Shown: positions 10,911 through 20,152 of the stretch, in pieces
Layout: every line of letters begins with the position of its first letter
How positions within the stretch are numbered: position 1 is the stretch's first letter
Source: a virus
Strand: one strand, 5' to 3'
IMG/VR virus record: IMGVR_UViG_3300044846_000911
Span: 1 to 33,237 of that record
DNA: 33,237 nucleotides
Program-made: the position numbers and the translations under genes
The notes under the pieces: model-generated
The model's input: the letters and a program-made list of their open reading frames with translations, nothing else
Told to the model about the DNA's origin: nothing
The model's database searches: none

Positions 10911-10935
10911 AGGGGGTGTTATCACCCCCTTTTTT
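10911..10935 (+). terminator. Intrinsic terminator after the SSB-like gene
   Basis: AGGGGGTG (10911-10918) and CACCCCCT (10923-10930) form a perfect 8-bp GC-rich stem with loop TTAT, followed by a run of T to 10935. It is a strong Rho-independent terminator on the + strand. It would reduce transcription into the primase-helicase gene, keeping the SSB-like product in excess. Confidence 0.9.
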
Positions 10936-10962
10936 AGCACTAATTTATACGGGCATAGAGCT

Positions 10963-13905
10963 ATGACACGGAGAGAATTTTTTGACATGATGTTTAGCCC
11001 ATCGGGCTACATTAATATAAGAGGTCTGTACTACGATCAGACCCGCGGTAAACCTGTCTCTAAATTTTTCATCGATTTTGATGAGGCAGACGAATATATA
11101 GAGCAACTAGTAGCAGATGGGAGAGAAGCCTATTTTGCCACGCCTACATTTGTAGATAACACCAAGCAAGCCACAGTATCTAATATCGCATATCATCGTT
11201 CATATTTTGTGGATATTGATTGCGGACCAACTAAGTTTTACAAAAGTAAACAAGAGGGTGTAACTGCCCTGTATGCGTTTTGTGAGCACACTGGGTTACC
11301 TGTACCGATGCTAGTAGATTCAGGTAATGGCATTCATGCGTATTGGATGCTGGGGGAAGATGTACCTTATAACTTATGGAAGCCTGTAGGTATTAGATTA
11401 AAAGAACTTACCCATGAGTTTGGGTTTCAAGTTGATAGTAGTGTGACAGGGGACGGAGCACGTATTTTACGCGTGCCTGATACCGTTAATACAAAAGATC
11501 CTAGTAAGAGTAAAAGAGTATATATAAAAACAACAGCGGAGCCTATATCCTTTGCCGAGTTTTCACAGATTGTACCTCCAGCTATTACACACAACACTCT
11601 AAACTTAGGTCATACAGATGATTTAACAAAGAGTCTTATGGGTGGTGAGTATCCTCCTAGTAAGTTTGAGATCATTCTTCGTAAAAGCCGTAAGTTCATT
11701 TCCAACCAAGAAAAAGTAAAGGTAGTCTCTACGGATAATGAAGGTAATGAATCTATTGTTTTTAAGAATAAAGTGTTTGAGCGTTGTGCAGGGTGCGCAC
11801 AAGTGCTGTATGCGGATGAGCATCGCACTACATTAGAAGAACCTCTTTGGTGGGCTATATTATCTATAGCTAAAGCATGTACAGATGGAGCTGAGGCGAT
11901 CCATACTATATCTGAAGGACACCCAAATTATACCGTTAGTGAGACAGAGGAAAAGTCTTCACGATTTAAAGGTCCTCGTACCTGCTTAGAGTTTCAAAAG
12001 GATAGCCCTGATATATGTAGAGGGTGTATACATAAAGGAAAAATAACAAGCCCTATACAATTAGGTAAATACGTAGAATTAGCATCGCCTACTGACAACA
12101 GCATTGAAGACTTAGCGCATGAGAGTCTACAACAAAATGTAACCATGGAAGCACCACATAAATATCCTTTTGGGTGGGCTAGACGAGCTTCTGGAGGCAT
12201 TGTTAGACTTAGTATGGAAGTGCAGGACGGTGATGAAACACCGGAGCAAATAGAAGATGTTATTTATGAAAATGACCTATGGGTTAAGAAGCGTTTAGAC
12301 GACCCACATCATGGAGGTTCTTCCATACAGATAGTACATATAGAGCCACAGGGCCCTAATGAGCCTAAAAAGGTTACAGAGTTTATAGCCCCCCTGACGG
12401 CTATAGGTAAGAGAGATAAGTGCCAGGAACTGCTTACATTCCATGGAGTGTATAAAGCTATTACCCCTAGAACATTAGGGTTATTACAAAAGTATTTTGA
12501 AGATTGGGTGGCGGAATTGAAAGACAAACCAGAACAAGCAAGAGCCAGCTTTGGTTGGCACGATAATAATACAAGTTTCGTTATGGGTAGCCGTGAAGTG
12601 GCATTAGATAAGGGCATCCTATTTAGTCCTACATCAGCGTCAACTGACGAAGTAACCCCTTTATATCAACGTGAAGGATCTTTAGACACATGGAAAACTA
12701 TCGCTAATTTATACGCTAAGAAGGGCAATGAAGCACGAGCTTTTGTATTGTTTGTGGGGTTTGGTGCTCCTTTATATAACTTCTTAAATCTAGGTAGCGT
12801 AACGGTGCATCTCACCAATGCAGCATCAGGTGTGGGTAAAACTACTGCTCAGAAAATGGCAGGTAGTATATGGGGTGACCCCGTTAAGACTATGATGAAT
12901 AACAAAGATACCATGAACGCCAAGTACCATAGATTTGGGGTGCTACGTCATTTGCCTTTGTTAATAGATGAGATCACTAATATGGATGGTGAGGCATTGA
13001 GTGATTTTGTCTTCTCTATATCTCAAAACTCAGGCAAGAACCGTATGTCCTCACATACAAATACCCTGCGTAAAAACGTAACCCAGTGGAACACCATAGC
13101 CGTAACATCAGGCAATAACAGTTTATACGACACTTTAAAACAACATAGAGCATCAGTAGAAGGTGAGCTGTATCGGATTATAGAGCTCGAAATTGAAAGT
13201 GACGACTCTTTAGCAAAGGAAGAATCTGACTATTGGTATGACCAATTACTGCCTGAAAACTATGGTATGGCTGGAGAAGTTTTTATGACTTATGTTGTAG
13301 ATAACCTACCTGAAGTTTTAGAGTTGTTAAAAGAGACCCAAAAAGAATTTGATAAGTGCGCTGGATTTACGGGTAAACAAAGATTCTATTCTGCATGTTG
13401 TGCGGCGGCTTTCACAGGTGCTATTATCGCTAAAAGATTAGGTTTGCATGACATAGATGTAGACAGCATTAAACAATGGGCTGTTACTACGTTAGGTTCT
13501 GTACAAGCTACAGTAAAAGAGTGTAGCTCCGAGGACTCGGTATCGATACTGGGTAGGTTTTTAAACGAGCATAATAGAAATGTTCTTGTGGTTAATAGCA
13601 CCTCTATAGAGGTGGGTAGCGTGTTATTAAATGAGCGCCCTGTCAGAGAGGCAATGGGAGAGCTAGTGGTGCGTATAGAGCCTGACACTAACCATATGTA
13701 TATAGCGAAGAGCGCCCTAGAGCGATGGTGTGCAGAGCGAAGAGTGCCTGTAAAGAGCTTCTATAATGAGATAGAAAGAAAGGGTATTGTATTGAGCACT
13801 AAGACTAGAAAACGCTTGGCAGAGAACACAGCTGCGGCTGGTGTACCCGTTCCTGTATTGTGGTTGGATACTACAAAATTAAGCTTGCCCGAACTAAATG
13901 TTTGA
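10963..13905 (+). CDS. Primase-helicase (AEP primase fused to DUF927-type helicase)
   Basis: The 980-aa protein begins with an archaeo-eukaryotic primase domain: catalytic FVDIDCG (D84, D86), SGNGIHAYW (120-128) and DSSVTGDGARILRVPDTVN (D158, R170). A middle part has cysteine pairs (CAGC, and CRGC near 12018), probably a zinc-binding primase-C region. The C-terminal half has a DUF927-like segment (PFGWARRASGGIVRL), Walker A GVGKTT (623-628), Walker B LLIDEI (666-671) and the arginine/sensor region ending IAVTSGNNSL. It should unwind the fork and lay primers for the family A polymerase. ATG 10963 has a weak ribosome-binding site. The gene is the last of the + strand block. Confidence 0.88.
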   Translation: MTRREFFDMMFSPSGYINIRGLYYDQTRGKPVSKFFIDFDEADEYIEQLVADGREAYFATPTFVDNTKQATVSNIAYHRSYFVDIDCGPTKFYKSKQEGVTALYAFCEHTGLPVPMLVDSGNGIHAYWMLGEDVPYNLWKPVGIRLKELTHEFGFQVDSSVTGDGARILRVPDTVNTKDPSKSKRVYIKTTAEPISFAEFSQIVPPAITHNTLNLGHTDDLTKSLMGGEYPPSKFEIILRKSRKFISNQEKVKVVSTDNEGNESIVFKNKVFERCAGCAQVLYADEHRTTLEEPLWWAILSIAKACTDGAEAIHTISEGHPNYTVSETEEKSSRFKGPRTCLEFQKDSPDICRGCIHKGKITSPIQLGKYVELASPTDNSIEDLAHESLQQNVTMEAPHKYPFGWARRASGGIVRLSMEVQDGDETPEQIEDVIYENDLWVKKRLDDPHHGGSSIQIVHIEPQGPNEPKKVTEFIAPLTAIGKRDKCQELLTFHGVYKAITPRTLGLLQKYFEDWVAELKDKPEQARASFGWHDNNTSFVMGSREVALDKGILFSPTSASTDEVTPLYQREGSLDTWKTIANLYAKKGNEARAFVLFVGFGAPLYNFLNLGSVTVHLTNAASGVGKTTAQKMAGSIWGDPVKTMMNNKDTMNAKYHRFGVLRHLPLLIDEITNMDGEALSDFVFSISQNSGKNRMSSHTNTLRKNVTQWNTIAVTSGNNSLYDTLKQHRASVEGELYRIIELEIESDDSLAKEESDYWYDQLLPENYGMAGEVFMTYVVDNLPEVLELLKETQKEFDKCAGFTGKQRFYSACCAAAFTGAIIAKRLGLHDIDVDSIKQWAVTTLGSVQATVKECSSEDSVSILGRFLNEHNRNVLVVNSTSIEVGSVLLNERPVREAMGELVVRIEPDTNHMYIAKSALERWCAERRVPVKSFYNEIERKGIVLSTKTRKRLAENTAAAGVPVPVLWLDTTKLSLPELNV

Positions 13906-13929
13906 CAGATCTGCACTACATGCTAATAT
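13902..13929 (+). promoter_or_regulatory. Sigma70-like promoter in the convergent gap
   Basis: TTGACA (13902-13907, overlapping the primase stop) is a perfect -35 box. After a 16-nt spacer comes TAATAT (13924-13929), a good -10 box. Transcription would start near 13936 and run rightwards on the + strand, towards the terminator at 13985-14008. No gene of useful length follows. Confidence 0.5.
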
Positions 13930-13936
13930 GTAGTGC
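13913..13936. repeat. Perfect inverted repeat across the promoter (operator-like)
   Basis: GCACTACAT (13913-13921) and ATGTAGTGC (13928-13936) are exact reverse complements around GCTAAT. The palindrome covers the spacer, the -10 box and the expected start point, a classic place for a repressor operator. As RNA from the late strand it could also form a hairpin, but no T-run follows on either strand, so an intrinsic terminator is less likely. Confidence 0.5.
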
Positions 13937-14008
13937 GCTCATTAAATTTCTCTGTGATGTCGTTTATGTGTTAGTTATATCCTTGCCCCGTTCCTACGGG
14001 GCTTTTTT
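13936..14008 (+). ncRNA. Putative small RNA of about 70 nt
   Basis: The stretch lies between a consensus-like promoter and a strong + strand terminator and contains only a tiny open frame. A transcript would start near 13936 and end near 14008 in GCCCCG-TTCCTA-CGGGGC plus U-run, the usual 3' end of Hfq-type small RNAs. Its 3' end would be antisense to the last codons of the 2035-aa protein gene. Expression is inferred only. Confidence 0.35.
13985..14008 (+). terminator. Intrinsic terminator at the meeting point of the two gene blocks
   Basis: GCCCCG (13985-13990) pairs with CGGGGC (13997-14002) around TTCCTA, followed by six T (14003-14008). It works for the + strand. In the opposite direction the hairpin lacks a T-run. 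The T-run overlaps the stop codon of the convergent gene. Confidence 0.85.
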
Positions 14009-17000
14009 ATATGTCTAGTTTTAACCTTTTAGCAGTAGCCATCCCTTGTTCGGCGGCTTTGTTTATTTGTTGTTGCACACCTCTTATACGTTTAGTCTTT
14101 TCAGCAGGAGTAGTAGCAGGATCATTTTTAATACGCTCTATGTTTTTACGTAGCTTACTGATACGATCGCTTGTGTTATTTAATGAAGGGTACGCTCTAA
14201 ACAGTTTAGCTTTTTCAGGATCAGCCATCATTTCTTCGTAGACTTTCTTTTCTCCTGTTTTACGAGCTCCTTTAATAGTATTACTAATCTCTGCCGCTGC
14301 CTTTTCTATTTCGTAAAATTGGTTAACAGTTTTATCTTGTTCAGGTTTAGTAAGCACACCCTTAATAATGGGTATTTCACCTAAATACTTTTCAGGTTTT
14401 GCAGGGCCCTCATGTAAAAAGTTTTCTGCTAGTAACGCAGTTACCGCCCATAATTCAGTAAAGTAACCCTTCCCTAAATGTTCTATCTGGTTAGGAGAAA
14501 GTGGAGTTGCTTTCGATACAAACTTAGCAAGGTCAGAAGCCTTAGAATCTCTTTGCTCTTTAGTCTTACTTAAATCAGCCACGCTCTCTATAGGACGCTT
14601 AGTAAAAGAGTCATAATTGGTAATAACTTCTAAAGCGGGTTTTAATATTTGAGGAATTGGTATAGGCGGAACTAATAATTGCATTGCGGCGCCACTCGTT
14701 TCCTCACGAGCGGCTTTAGGAGTAATCGTGCCACTAACTAGACGCACCATTAATTCGGGTAACACTTTAAAGAAAAATCCAGCTTCAAACATAATAGGAA
14801 GTCTCCAGAAAGGAGAATCTTTAATCCCAGTAGGTATTAACCAACTATTTACCCAATCAGGGGATTTTATATAGTCTTCGTCATCTTGTAAATGCAGTGC
14901 CCATGCCGCAGACACACTAGCTAATACTAAGGATCTAGTTGCAAACATCTTTCGAGCTCTAGCCGCTTCTTTTTTATTTAAACCCATACCTGTGGCGGCC
15001 CTAGCAATGGTATCCATACTATTAAGTGCAGATGAGAAGAAAGGTACGGTGGCACGAATGTTTGCTATAGCTTCAGAGTTACCTTTTTTAGCAAAGTTTA
15101 TTATTTCCCTAGCCCGCATAGTGGCAAAGTTTTGAGCTTTTTGCCCTGATAGTCCCCTTTGTTTCGCTTCTTTTAATCCAGCTTCATACACAATAACGCG
15201 AGTAGCGGCATCAGATGCTTCATGTATACGCATAACCCAAGCACCAAACTTTTTAACTCCCCCAGGTTTTGAGGCGGCGGCTTTTATAAACTGTTTTGGA
15301 TCTGTTAATGCGTCTACTGCACCTACTACACCTTGACGTTTTAAAGCCTCATAGTTTTTAAATGTTTTACTTTTAAGCCCCGCTTCCCCAGCTAATATCT
15401 GCGCAAAAGCCACTACGGCTTGACCTGGATGTACTATACCTGTCTGTGACACTAAGTTAGCATGAAGAGGATCACGTACAGTCTGACGATACCAGTATAG
15501 AGGGTTTACTAAGGTGACGGTTCTAAACACTTTTGCGTAGGGTTGTGCATATTTAGTCCATGCCGCTAGTGACGGCATTGCGGTTTCAAGAGCTTCTAAT
15601 ACCATAGGATCATCTATATGATAATAGACTTTCTTACCATCCACTTTAAACATAACAGCTTGCTTATCGTCAGGGTGAGTACGCTTAACAGTATCATCTA
15701 CCATGCTTAAATTGGACACCGCGGCTTTTCTAAGTTGGTTTTGAGCAGCGGCACCAGTCATAAAGGTGATATGTTTTACTAAGTTTTCCCCCACATTAAC
15801 CGCATGGGTTCCCCCCTCCAATCTTTTAACTTCTTTTATAGACTTAGGACCACTCTTTAGTACTTTTATGTATTCGTTAGGGTCATCGTAAAGATCATCC
15901 ATGCTTTTATATAACGGAATATAGGAAGGATTAGAACGCCATTCATTAGCAACCTCATTATTAACTAGCCCTGTCTTTTCCCATAGGTCTACCGATGCTC
16001 TAAGCAAAGAGTATATATCTGCCATTATAGGAGCCATTTCAGGATTCTTATCTAATAATGATCTAGCTTGGTCTATATGTTCTTTAGTAACTAGCTTTTC
16101 AGTACCTAATCTTTTACCGTCTACTTCAGGGGCTATGCCTACTCTATCTAATATCTTTTTAGCTTCTTTACGAAGAGCTGCAGACTGAGCTTTTAATTGG
16201 CCATATTTAACTTTATCAGATACATCTTTAGCAAACTCGTCTAGGTTATTAGCCGCTTCTATAGCGTCATTTGCGATACCTCTGTTTACAATATCTTTAC
16301 GTAAATTTTCTTCCCCCGCTGAAATACGCATAACAGTAAAGAACGTACCACGAGGCTCATCAAACTTTAAGGAGTCTATGCGTTTAAATATATCGCGTAG
16401 AGCTAATTGTTTATTTTCAGAGGCCATGACACCACCATCTGAGGAAAGCACTACTGGGCCTGAATTAAAACTTTCACGAATAATATTATAGATCTGGTCA
16501 AACTTACTATGCAGCATATCGGCACGGAGCTTGCCATTCATATCAAACGTATCTAAATCTGATAGCGCCCTACGTAACCCAGCACTAGAGTCTACAAAGC
16601 TTGTTTGTATTTTAGAGTATTCCTTTGATATAGAACTACCTTTAAAATTATTAAACCCTTCTTTAACCGAATCAACAATAGACTTATCTGATGTTTTTAC
16701 CAACCCAGAGTCAGCTAACTTTTTACCAAGATCTTTATTAGATTCACTTGGTTGTTGTTTTTCAGCGTACGCAGTTTCTTTACGTGCAGTTCTTTCTGCC
16801 GTTTTAGATTCTCTACGCAGTGCGCTTACGGCTAAATGCCGTGCATCAGCTTCAGTCAACTGTACTTTCATACCCAACTTAGTTCTAGCAAAGTTACGTA
16901 CACTAGATATAATTCGTTTAACAATAGGAAGTTCAGGTGAGTTCTCTACTAGGTAAGCTAGGGTTTCTTCTGCTTTTAAATGCTCAGGAGTGTTCTTAGG

Positions 17001-20000
17001 TGCAGCAGCACGGGCTCTGTCAAAAGCTTCGCCCTTATTAGTCATAGCTTGACTCTTGACGTTATCCCATGTTTTAGTGCCTACCATTTTCTCCATGCCA
17101 GCATGGACCCCAACCTCATGCAGGGCTACTTTTTGTATAGTCTCAGGAGTTAGTTTATTAGCCACATAATGGGTCACACCTTCCGCAGTAGTAAGACCTT
17201 GCACATTCTCAGGATGTTCGCCCGCAGGTAAAGTTTCAGCAGTATCGTGTATAACCGCCTTACCAGAATCAACTAAGCGTTTCATCTCAGGAGATAGAGT
17301 TTCATATAAAGAAGCGGATGTATGCCCTGTGCCTTCTGGTGTAGGTGCTACTGAATATGGCTGTGTTGAATTAAATATTTTGGCCTCAACAGTTTGCTTA
17401 CCATTTAAAATATCATTAGCTATACGGTGGTGCCCATCATTAATATAGTATTTACCTTTATATTCTGTAAGTTCTGGTAGTCCTCCTTTTCCCTTTACTG
17501 TTTTTAAGTTGTTAATATTAATATTTTTTTGCGTTGGGACAATGTCTGCGACATTTATTTTTTGAGTGACAATACTTTCAGGTTTTTCAGAAAAGGCTTT
17601 ATCTGATTCCTCTATAATAGTTAAAGGCAAAGCACCTGTGTCACTGCTAAATACATTCTTAACGGGTATTTTTGGGTATGTCGATTTGTTTTCAACTTCA
17701 AGTTGCTTTATTGTTTTTGAAGGGCTGCCTTCTTTTTCTTGTGCTACAGAATATCTAAAAGGTTCTACTTTTTCTTCTTTAGCTTGCCCAGTTTCTGGTC
17801 TGCCTTCACGAACTCCTTCGCTACTGATTGGGGCACCTTGACCTTCTTGGAGAATTTTGGGTTGTGCGCTGCTGCTAACATCAGGCGTTGTTGCTTCAGG
17901 GATTTGGTTGGCACTAGGTTGTACTCCTTCAGGTTGTTGTACTTGTGGTTGTACTTGTGGTTGGATCTCTGGTTGTACTTGTGGTTGGATCTCTGGTTGA
18001 GTAGCTTTAGCTGCGTCCATACGTTGGGTAATCGCCTCATACTGAGGTGCTTTTATAGTTTTTAAAGTATCTAGTTGTGCATCTATAGCAGGGTGATCCG
18101 CAGGGTTATCTATGTCTAGATCTTTTAACTTTTTAAATATGCCACTACTTTCTTTGACTCCAAAAACATCTTTTACCCATTGACCACGCACTTTGGGTTC
18201 TTCCTGCACGTCTTCTTCTTGTACGGCTCCTTGTTGTACGGCTTCTCCTGTATCCGTTTGAGCTGCACGGAGTGCATCTAACTCTTCTCGTGCGGCTCTA
18301 GTTTTAGCTGCTAATACACCAGGCAAAGGCACTTCTTCCTCTTCCGTAGCAAGGGCTTCATTTGGTGCAATCTCAGCCGATACAGGGGCTTCTTGTACTG
18401 GTACTCCTTCAGGAGTTATTGGTTGTTCAGGCGCCATAATAGGCTGCCCGTTGTTTAATAACCCCTCATCTGGTTCTTGTGTTCTTTCTTGTACAGCTTG
18501 ATTAACTCCACCCACTGCCCCTTGTACGGTGCCTGCTGCAAGAGCAGTACCTGCGGCTTCTTTATATTCTCTACCTGCTTCTTCTCCAGTTACAGGTAAA
18601 CGCGCTTGGGCTCTTTCTAATACTTGTTGCCCTACTTCTGTAACAGGTTCTAATACGGCGCCTTTAAGCGCATGTGTTCCAACTTTAGATATTACACTCT
18701 TTTTAATTTCATCAACCGCAGCGGCTTTAGCGGCTTGTTTAGCCCCCATACCTAAACCAAAGGTAAACTTATCAGTAACAAAATCTAAAACACCAGCAGG
18801 TATAGCACCTACAATGGCAATGCCCGGATCTAATTCACCAGCGTCCATATTCTCTTGGGCTTGCCTACCAATGAAGTCTCCAAACTGTTGAACAACAGCA
18901 GTAGCAATACCAGCAGCAATACCCACAGGAGGAAACACCGCACCAGCTGCCATACCCACAGCCAAAGGAGCCGCTGTACTAGCAGAGGACTCTAATATTT
19001 TTTCACCAGCAAATCCTGGGAGCTCTTTAGCCGCAGCCCAAGCGCCTTCTTTGTTATAAATGTCCTGTATATCCTGCACTGACATGGACTTAGGGCCCGG
19101 ACCTTCTTTAGCTTGAGCCGCTTTTAAAGCGTCCATTTTAGCTTGGGTGTCTTCGCCATCTAAAGCCGCACTTGTGCCTAACCCTATACCTTGTAAAGTT
19201 TGTTTAAACCCTTCTCCAGAGCGCCTTAAAGCCGCTTCAAACCTTCCGGGTTCTTCTGATTCAGCTAACGTAAAATCCATATCAGGAGACATTTGTTGGG
19301 CTTGAGCTATAGCATCTTCTACAGATAGGTTTTCAGGGGCGTGTAATATAGCACCACTAGCTAAAGGGATATCTTGTAAACCAACTGCGGTAATACCATT
19401 GGCTTTTGCATAAGCAAGTGCCTCTTCTCTAGTAGCCGTTTTAGGAGCGTGTAGTATACTACCGTCAGATAGAGGTATATCGTATGTTTCAATAGTAGAT
19501 ATTTGATTGTCACCACCTAAGTTTTTATTATAGGCACTGATATATTGATCTGCGTCTTGTCCTTGCTCTATACCACCGGGAAGAGAAGTCCATATTGGGG
19601 CTAGGGTTTTAGCTATGTAACGATGTACATTAGCGTCTTTTGATTTTAAATCAGCAAGTAAATCTCTTTTACCCGCTTTAGCGTAAGTTTCTTTAGCTAG
19701 GTCCCATGCGGCTAAGTCTTGGCTTTTTGGAGAGAAATCTGTGAGACCTAACTTAGCGGCTTGTGCTTCCCATGTGCCTTTTAAGAACTGATATTTACCC
19801 GCAGCTGTTGAAGTCTTGCCCGCATTAGGCCCCTCTTTAATAGTTATAGGGACGCCTGGGTGTTTTCTAAGATCTTTTACCTTTTGCCCACCATAAATGG
19901 TGTGGTAGTCAGGAGACTCTGTTCCAGAGATAGTTTTTAATAAAGCATTGGCTTCTACAGGTAATTCAGCACTAGCGTTTTCTTCGCTTATAGGGCCTAT

Positions 20001-20114
20001 TTCCGCGCTGGGCTCCCCCATACTAGATAGGTACTGTGCTATAGAAGGGTCAATAGCAGGCTCATTAGATGGAGCAGTATCGTAAGCAAAAGGGTTTATT
20101 TCTGTATTAGCCAT
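14007..20114 (-). CDS. Giant polyvalent virion protein: transglycosylase, membrane segment, DGHHR, HEXXH, LPD38-like
   Basis: The 2035-aa protein combines several modules. Residues about 56-200 resemble lambda R-type transglycosylase: TISGTES (likely catalytic E66), STAAGKYQFL, LTDFSPKSQDL, IWTSLPG. Residues 211-280 hold two copies of a DIPL-x4-ILHAP motif. Residues about 380-545 are Gly/Ala-rich and hydrophobic, suited to membrane insertion. A Gln/Pro repeat linker follows near 705-725. INDGHHRIAND (D893) is a ParB/Srx-like motif. HEVGVH (999-1004) is a zincin HEXXH motif. From about 1520 on, NPLYWYRQTVRDPLHANL and the following hydrophobic helices match the LPD38-type C-terminus of phage polyvalent proteins. 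Such proteins are packaged and injected, cutting peptidoglycan and then acting on host targets. It is the last gene of the late block. Confidence 0.85.
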   Translation of the reverse strand: MANTEINPFAYDTAPSNEPAIDPSIAQYLSSMGEPSAEIGPISEENASAELPVEANALLKTISGTESPDYHTIYGGQKVKDLRKHPGVPITIKEGPNAGKTSTAAGKYQFLKGTWEAQAAKLGLTDFSPKSQDLAAWDLAKETYAKAGKRDLLADLKSKDANVHRYIAKTLAPIWTSLPGGIEQGQDADQYISAYNKNLGGDNQISTIETYDIPLSDGSILHAPKTATREEALAYAKANGITAVGLQDIPLASGAILHAPENLSVEDAIAQAQQMSPDMDFTLAESEEPGRFEAALRRSGEGFKQTLQGIGLGTSAALDGEDTQAKMDALKAAQAKEGPGPKSMSVQDIQDIYNKEGAWAAAKELPGFAGEKILESSASTAAPLAVGMAAGAVFPPVGIAAGIATAVVQQFGDFIGRQAQENMDAGELDPGIAIVGAIPAGVLDFVTDKFTFGLGMGAKQAAKAAAVDEIKKSVISKVGTHALKGAVLEPVTEVGQQVLERAQARLPVTGEEAGREYKEAAGTALAAGTVQGAVGGVNQAVQERTQEPDEGLLNNGQPIMAPEQPITPEGVPVQEAPVSAEIAPNEALATEEEEVPLPGVLAAKTRAAREELDALRAAQTDTGEAVQQGAVQEEDVQEEPKVRGQWVKDVFGVKESSGIFKKLKDLDIDNPADHPAIDAQLDTLKTIKAPQYEAITQRMDAAKATQPEIQPQVQPEIQPQVQPQVQQPEGVQPSANQIPEATTPDVSSSAQPKILQEGQGAPISSEGVREGRPETGQAKEEKVEPFRYSVAQEKEGSPSKTIKQLEVENKSTYPKIPVKNVFSSDTGALPLTIIEESDKAFSEKPESIVTQKINVADIVPTQKNININNLKTVKGKGGLPELTEYKGKYYINDGHHRIANDILNGKQTVEAKIFNSTQPYSVAPTPEGTGHTSASLYETLSPEMKRLVDSGKAVIHDTAETLPAGEHPENVQGLTTAEGVTHYVANKLTPETIQKVALHEVGVHAGMEKMVGTKTWDNVKSQAMTNKGEAFDRARAAAPKNTPEHLKAEETLAYLVENSPELPIVKRIISSVRNFARTKLGMKVQLTEADARHLAVSALRRESKTAERTARKETAYAEKQQPSESNKDLGKKLADSGLVKTSDKSIVDSVKEGFNNFKGSSISKEYSKIQTSFVDSSAGLRRALSDLDTFDMNGKLRADMLHSKFDQIYNIIRESFNSGPVVLSSDGGVMASENKQLALRDIFKRIDSLKFDEPRGTFFTVMRISAGEENLRKDIVNRGIANDAIEAANNLDEFAKDVSDKVKYGQLKAQSAALRKEAKKILDRVGIAPEVDGKRLGTEKLVTKEHIDQARSLLDKNPEMAPIMADIYSLLRASVDLWEKTGLVNNEVANEWRSNPSYIPLYKSMDDLYDDPNEYIKVLKSGPKSIKEVKRLEGGTHAVNVGENLVKHITFMTGAAAQNQLRKAAVSNLSMVDDTVKRTHPDDKQAVMFKVDGKKVYYHIDDPMVLEALETAMPSLAAWTKYAQPYAKVFRTVTLVNPLYWYRQTVRDPLHANLVSQTGIVHPGQAVVAFAQILAGEAGLKSKTFKNYEALKRQGVVGAVDALTDPKQFIKAAASKPGGVKKFGAWVMRIHEASDAATRVIVYEAGLKEAKQRGLSGQKAQNFATMRAREIINFAKKGNSEAIANIRATVPFFSSALNSMDTIARAATGMGLNKKEAARARKMFATRSLVLASVSAAWALHLQDDEDYIKSPDWVNSWLIPTGIKDSPFWRLPIMFEAGFFFKVLPELMVRLVSGTITPKAAREETSGAAMQLLVPPIPIPQILKPALEVITNYDSFTKRPIESVADLSKTKEQRDSKASDLAKFVSKATPLSPNQIEHLGKGYFTELWAVTALLAENFLHEGPAKPEKYLGEIPIIKGVLTKPEQDKTVNQFYEIEKAAAEISNTIKGARKTGEKKVYEEMMADPEKAKLFRAYPSLNNTSDRISKLRKNIERIKNDPATTPAEKTKRIRGVQQQINKAAEQGMATAKRLKLDI
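17947..17994 (-). repeat. Two tandem 24-nt repeats encoding QPQV/QPEI units
   Basis: The 24-nt unit at 17947-17970 is repeated exactly at 17971-17994, with partial copies beside it. On the coding (-) strand it gives alternating QPEI and QPQV units in a Gln/Pro-rich linker of the 2035-aa protein. The copy number probably varies by slippage. Confidence 0.8.
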
Positions 20115-20152
20115 ACTACATCCATCTAAAGAGTTATTGTTAAACCATTATA

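Noticed and set aside
18529-18891. + strand frame of 120 codons
   Set aside because: Shadow of the 2035-aa protein gene, whose Ala-rich zone explains the open frame.
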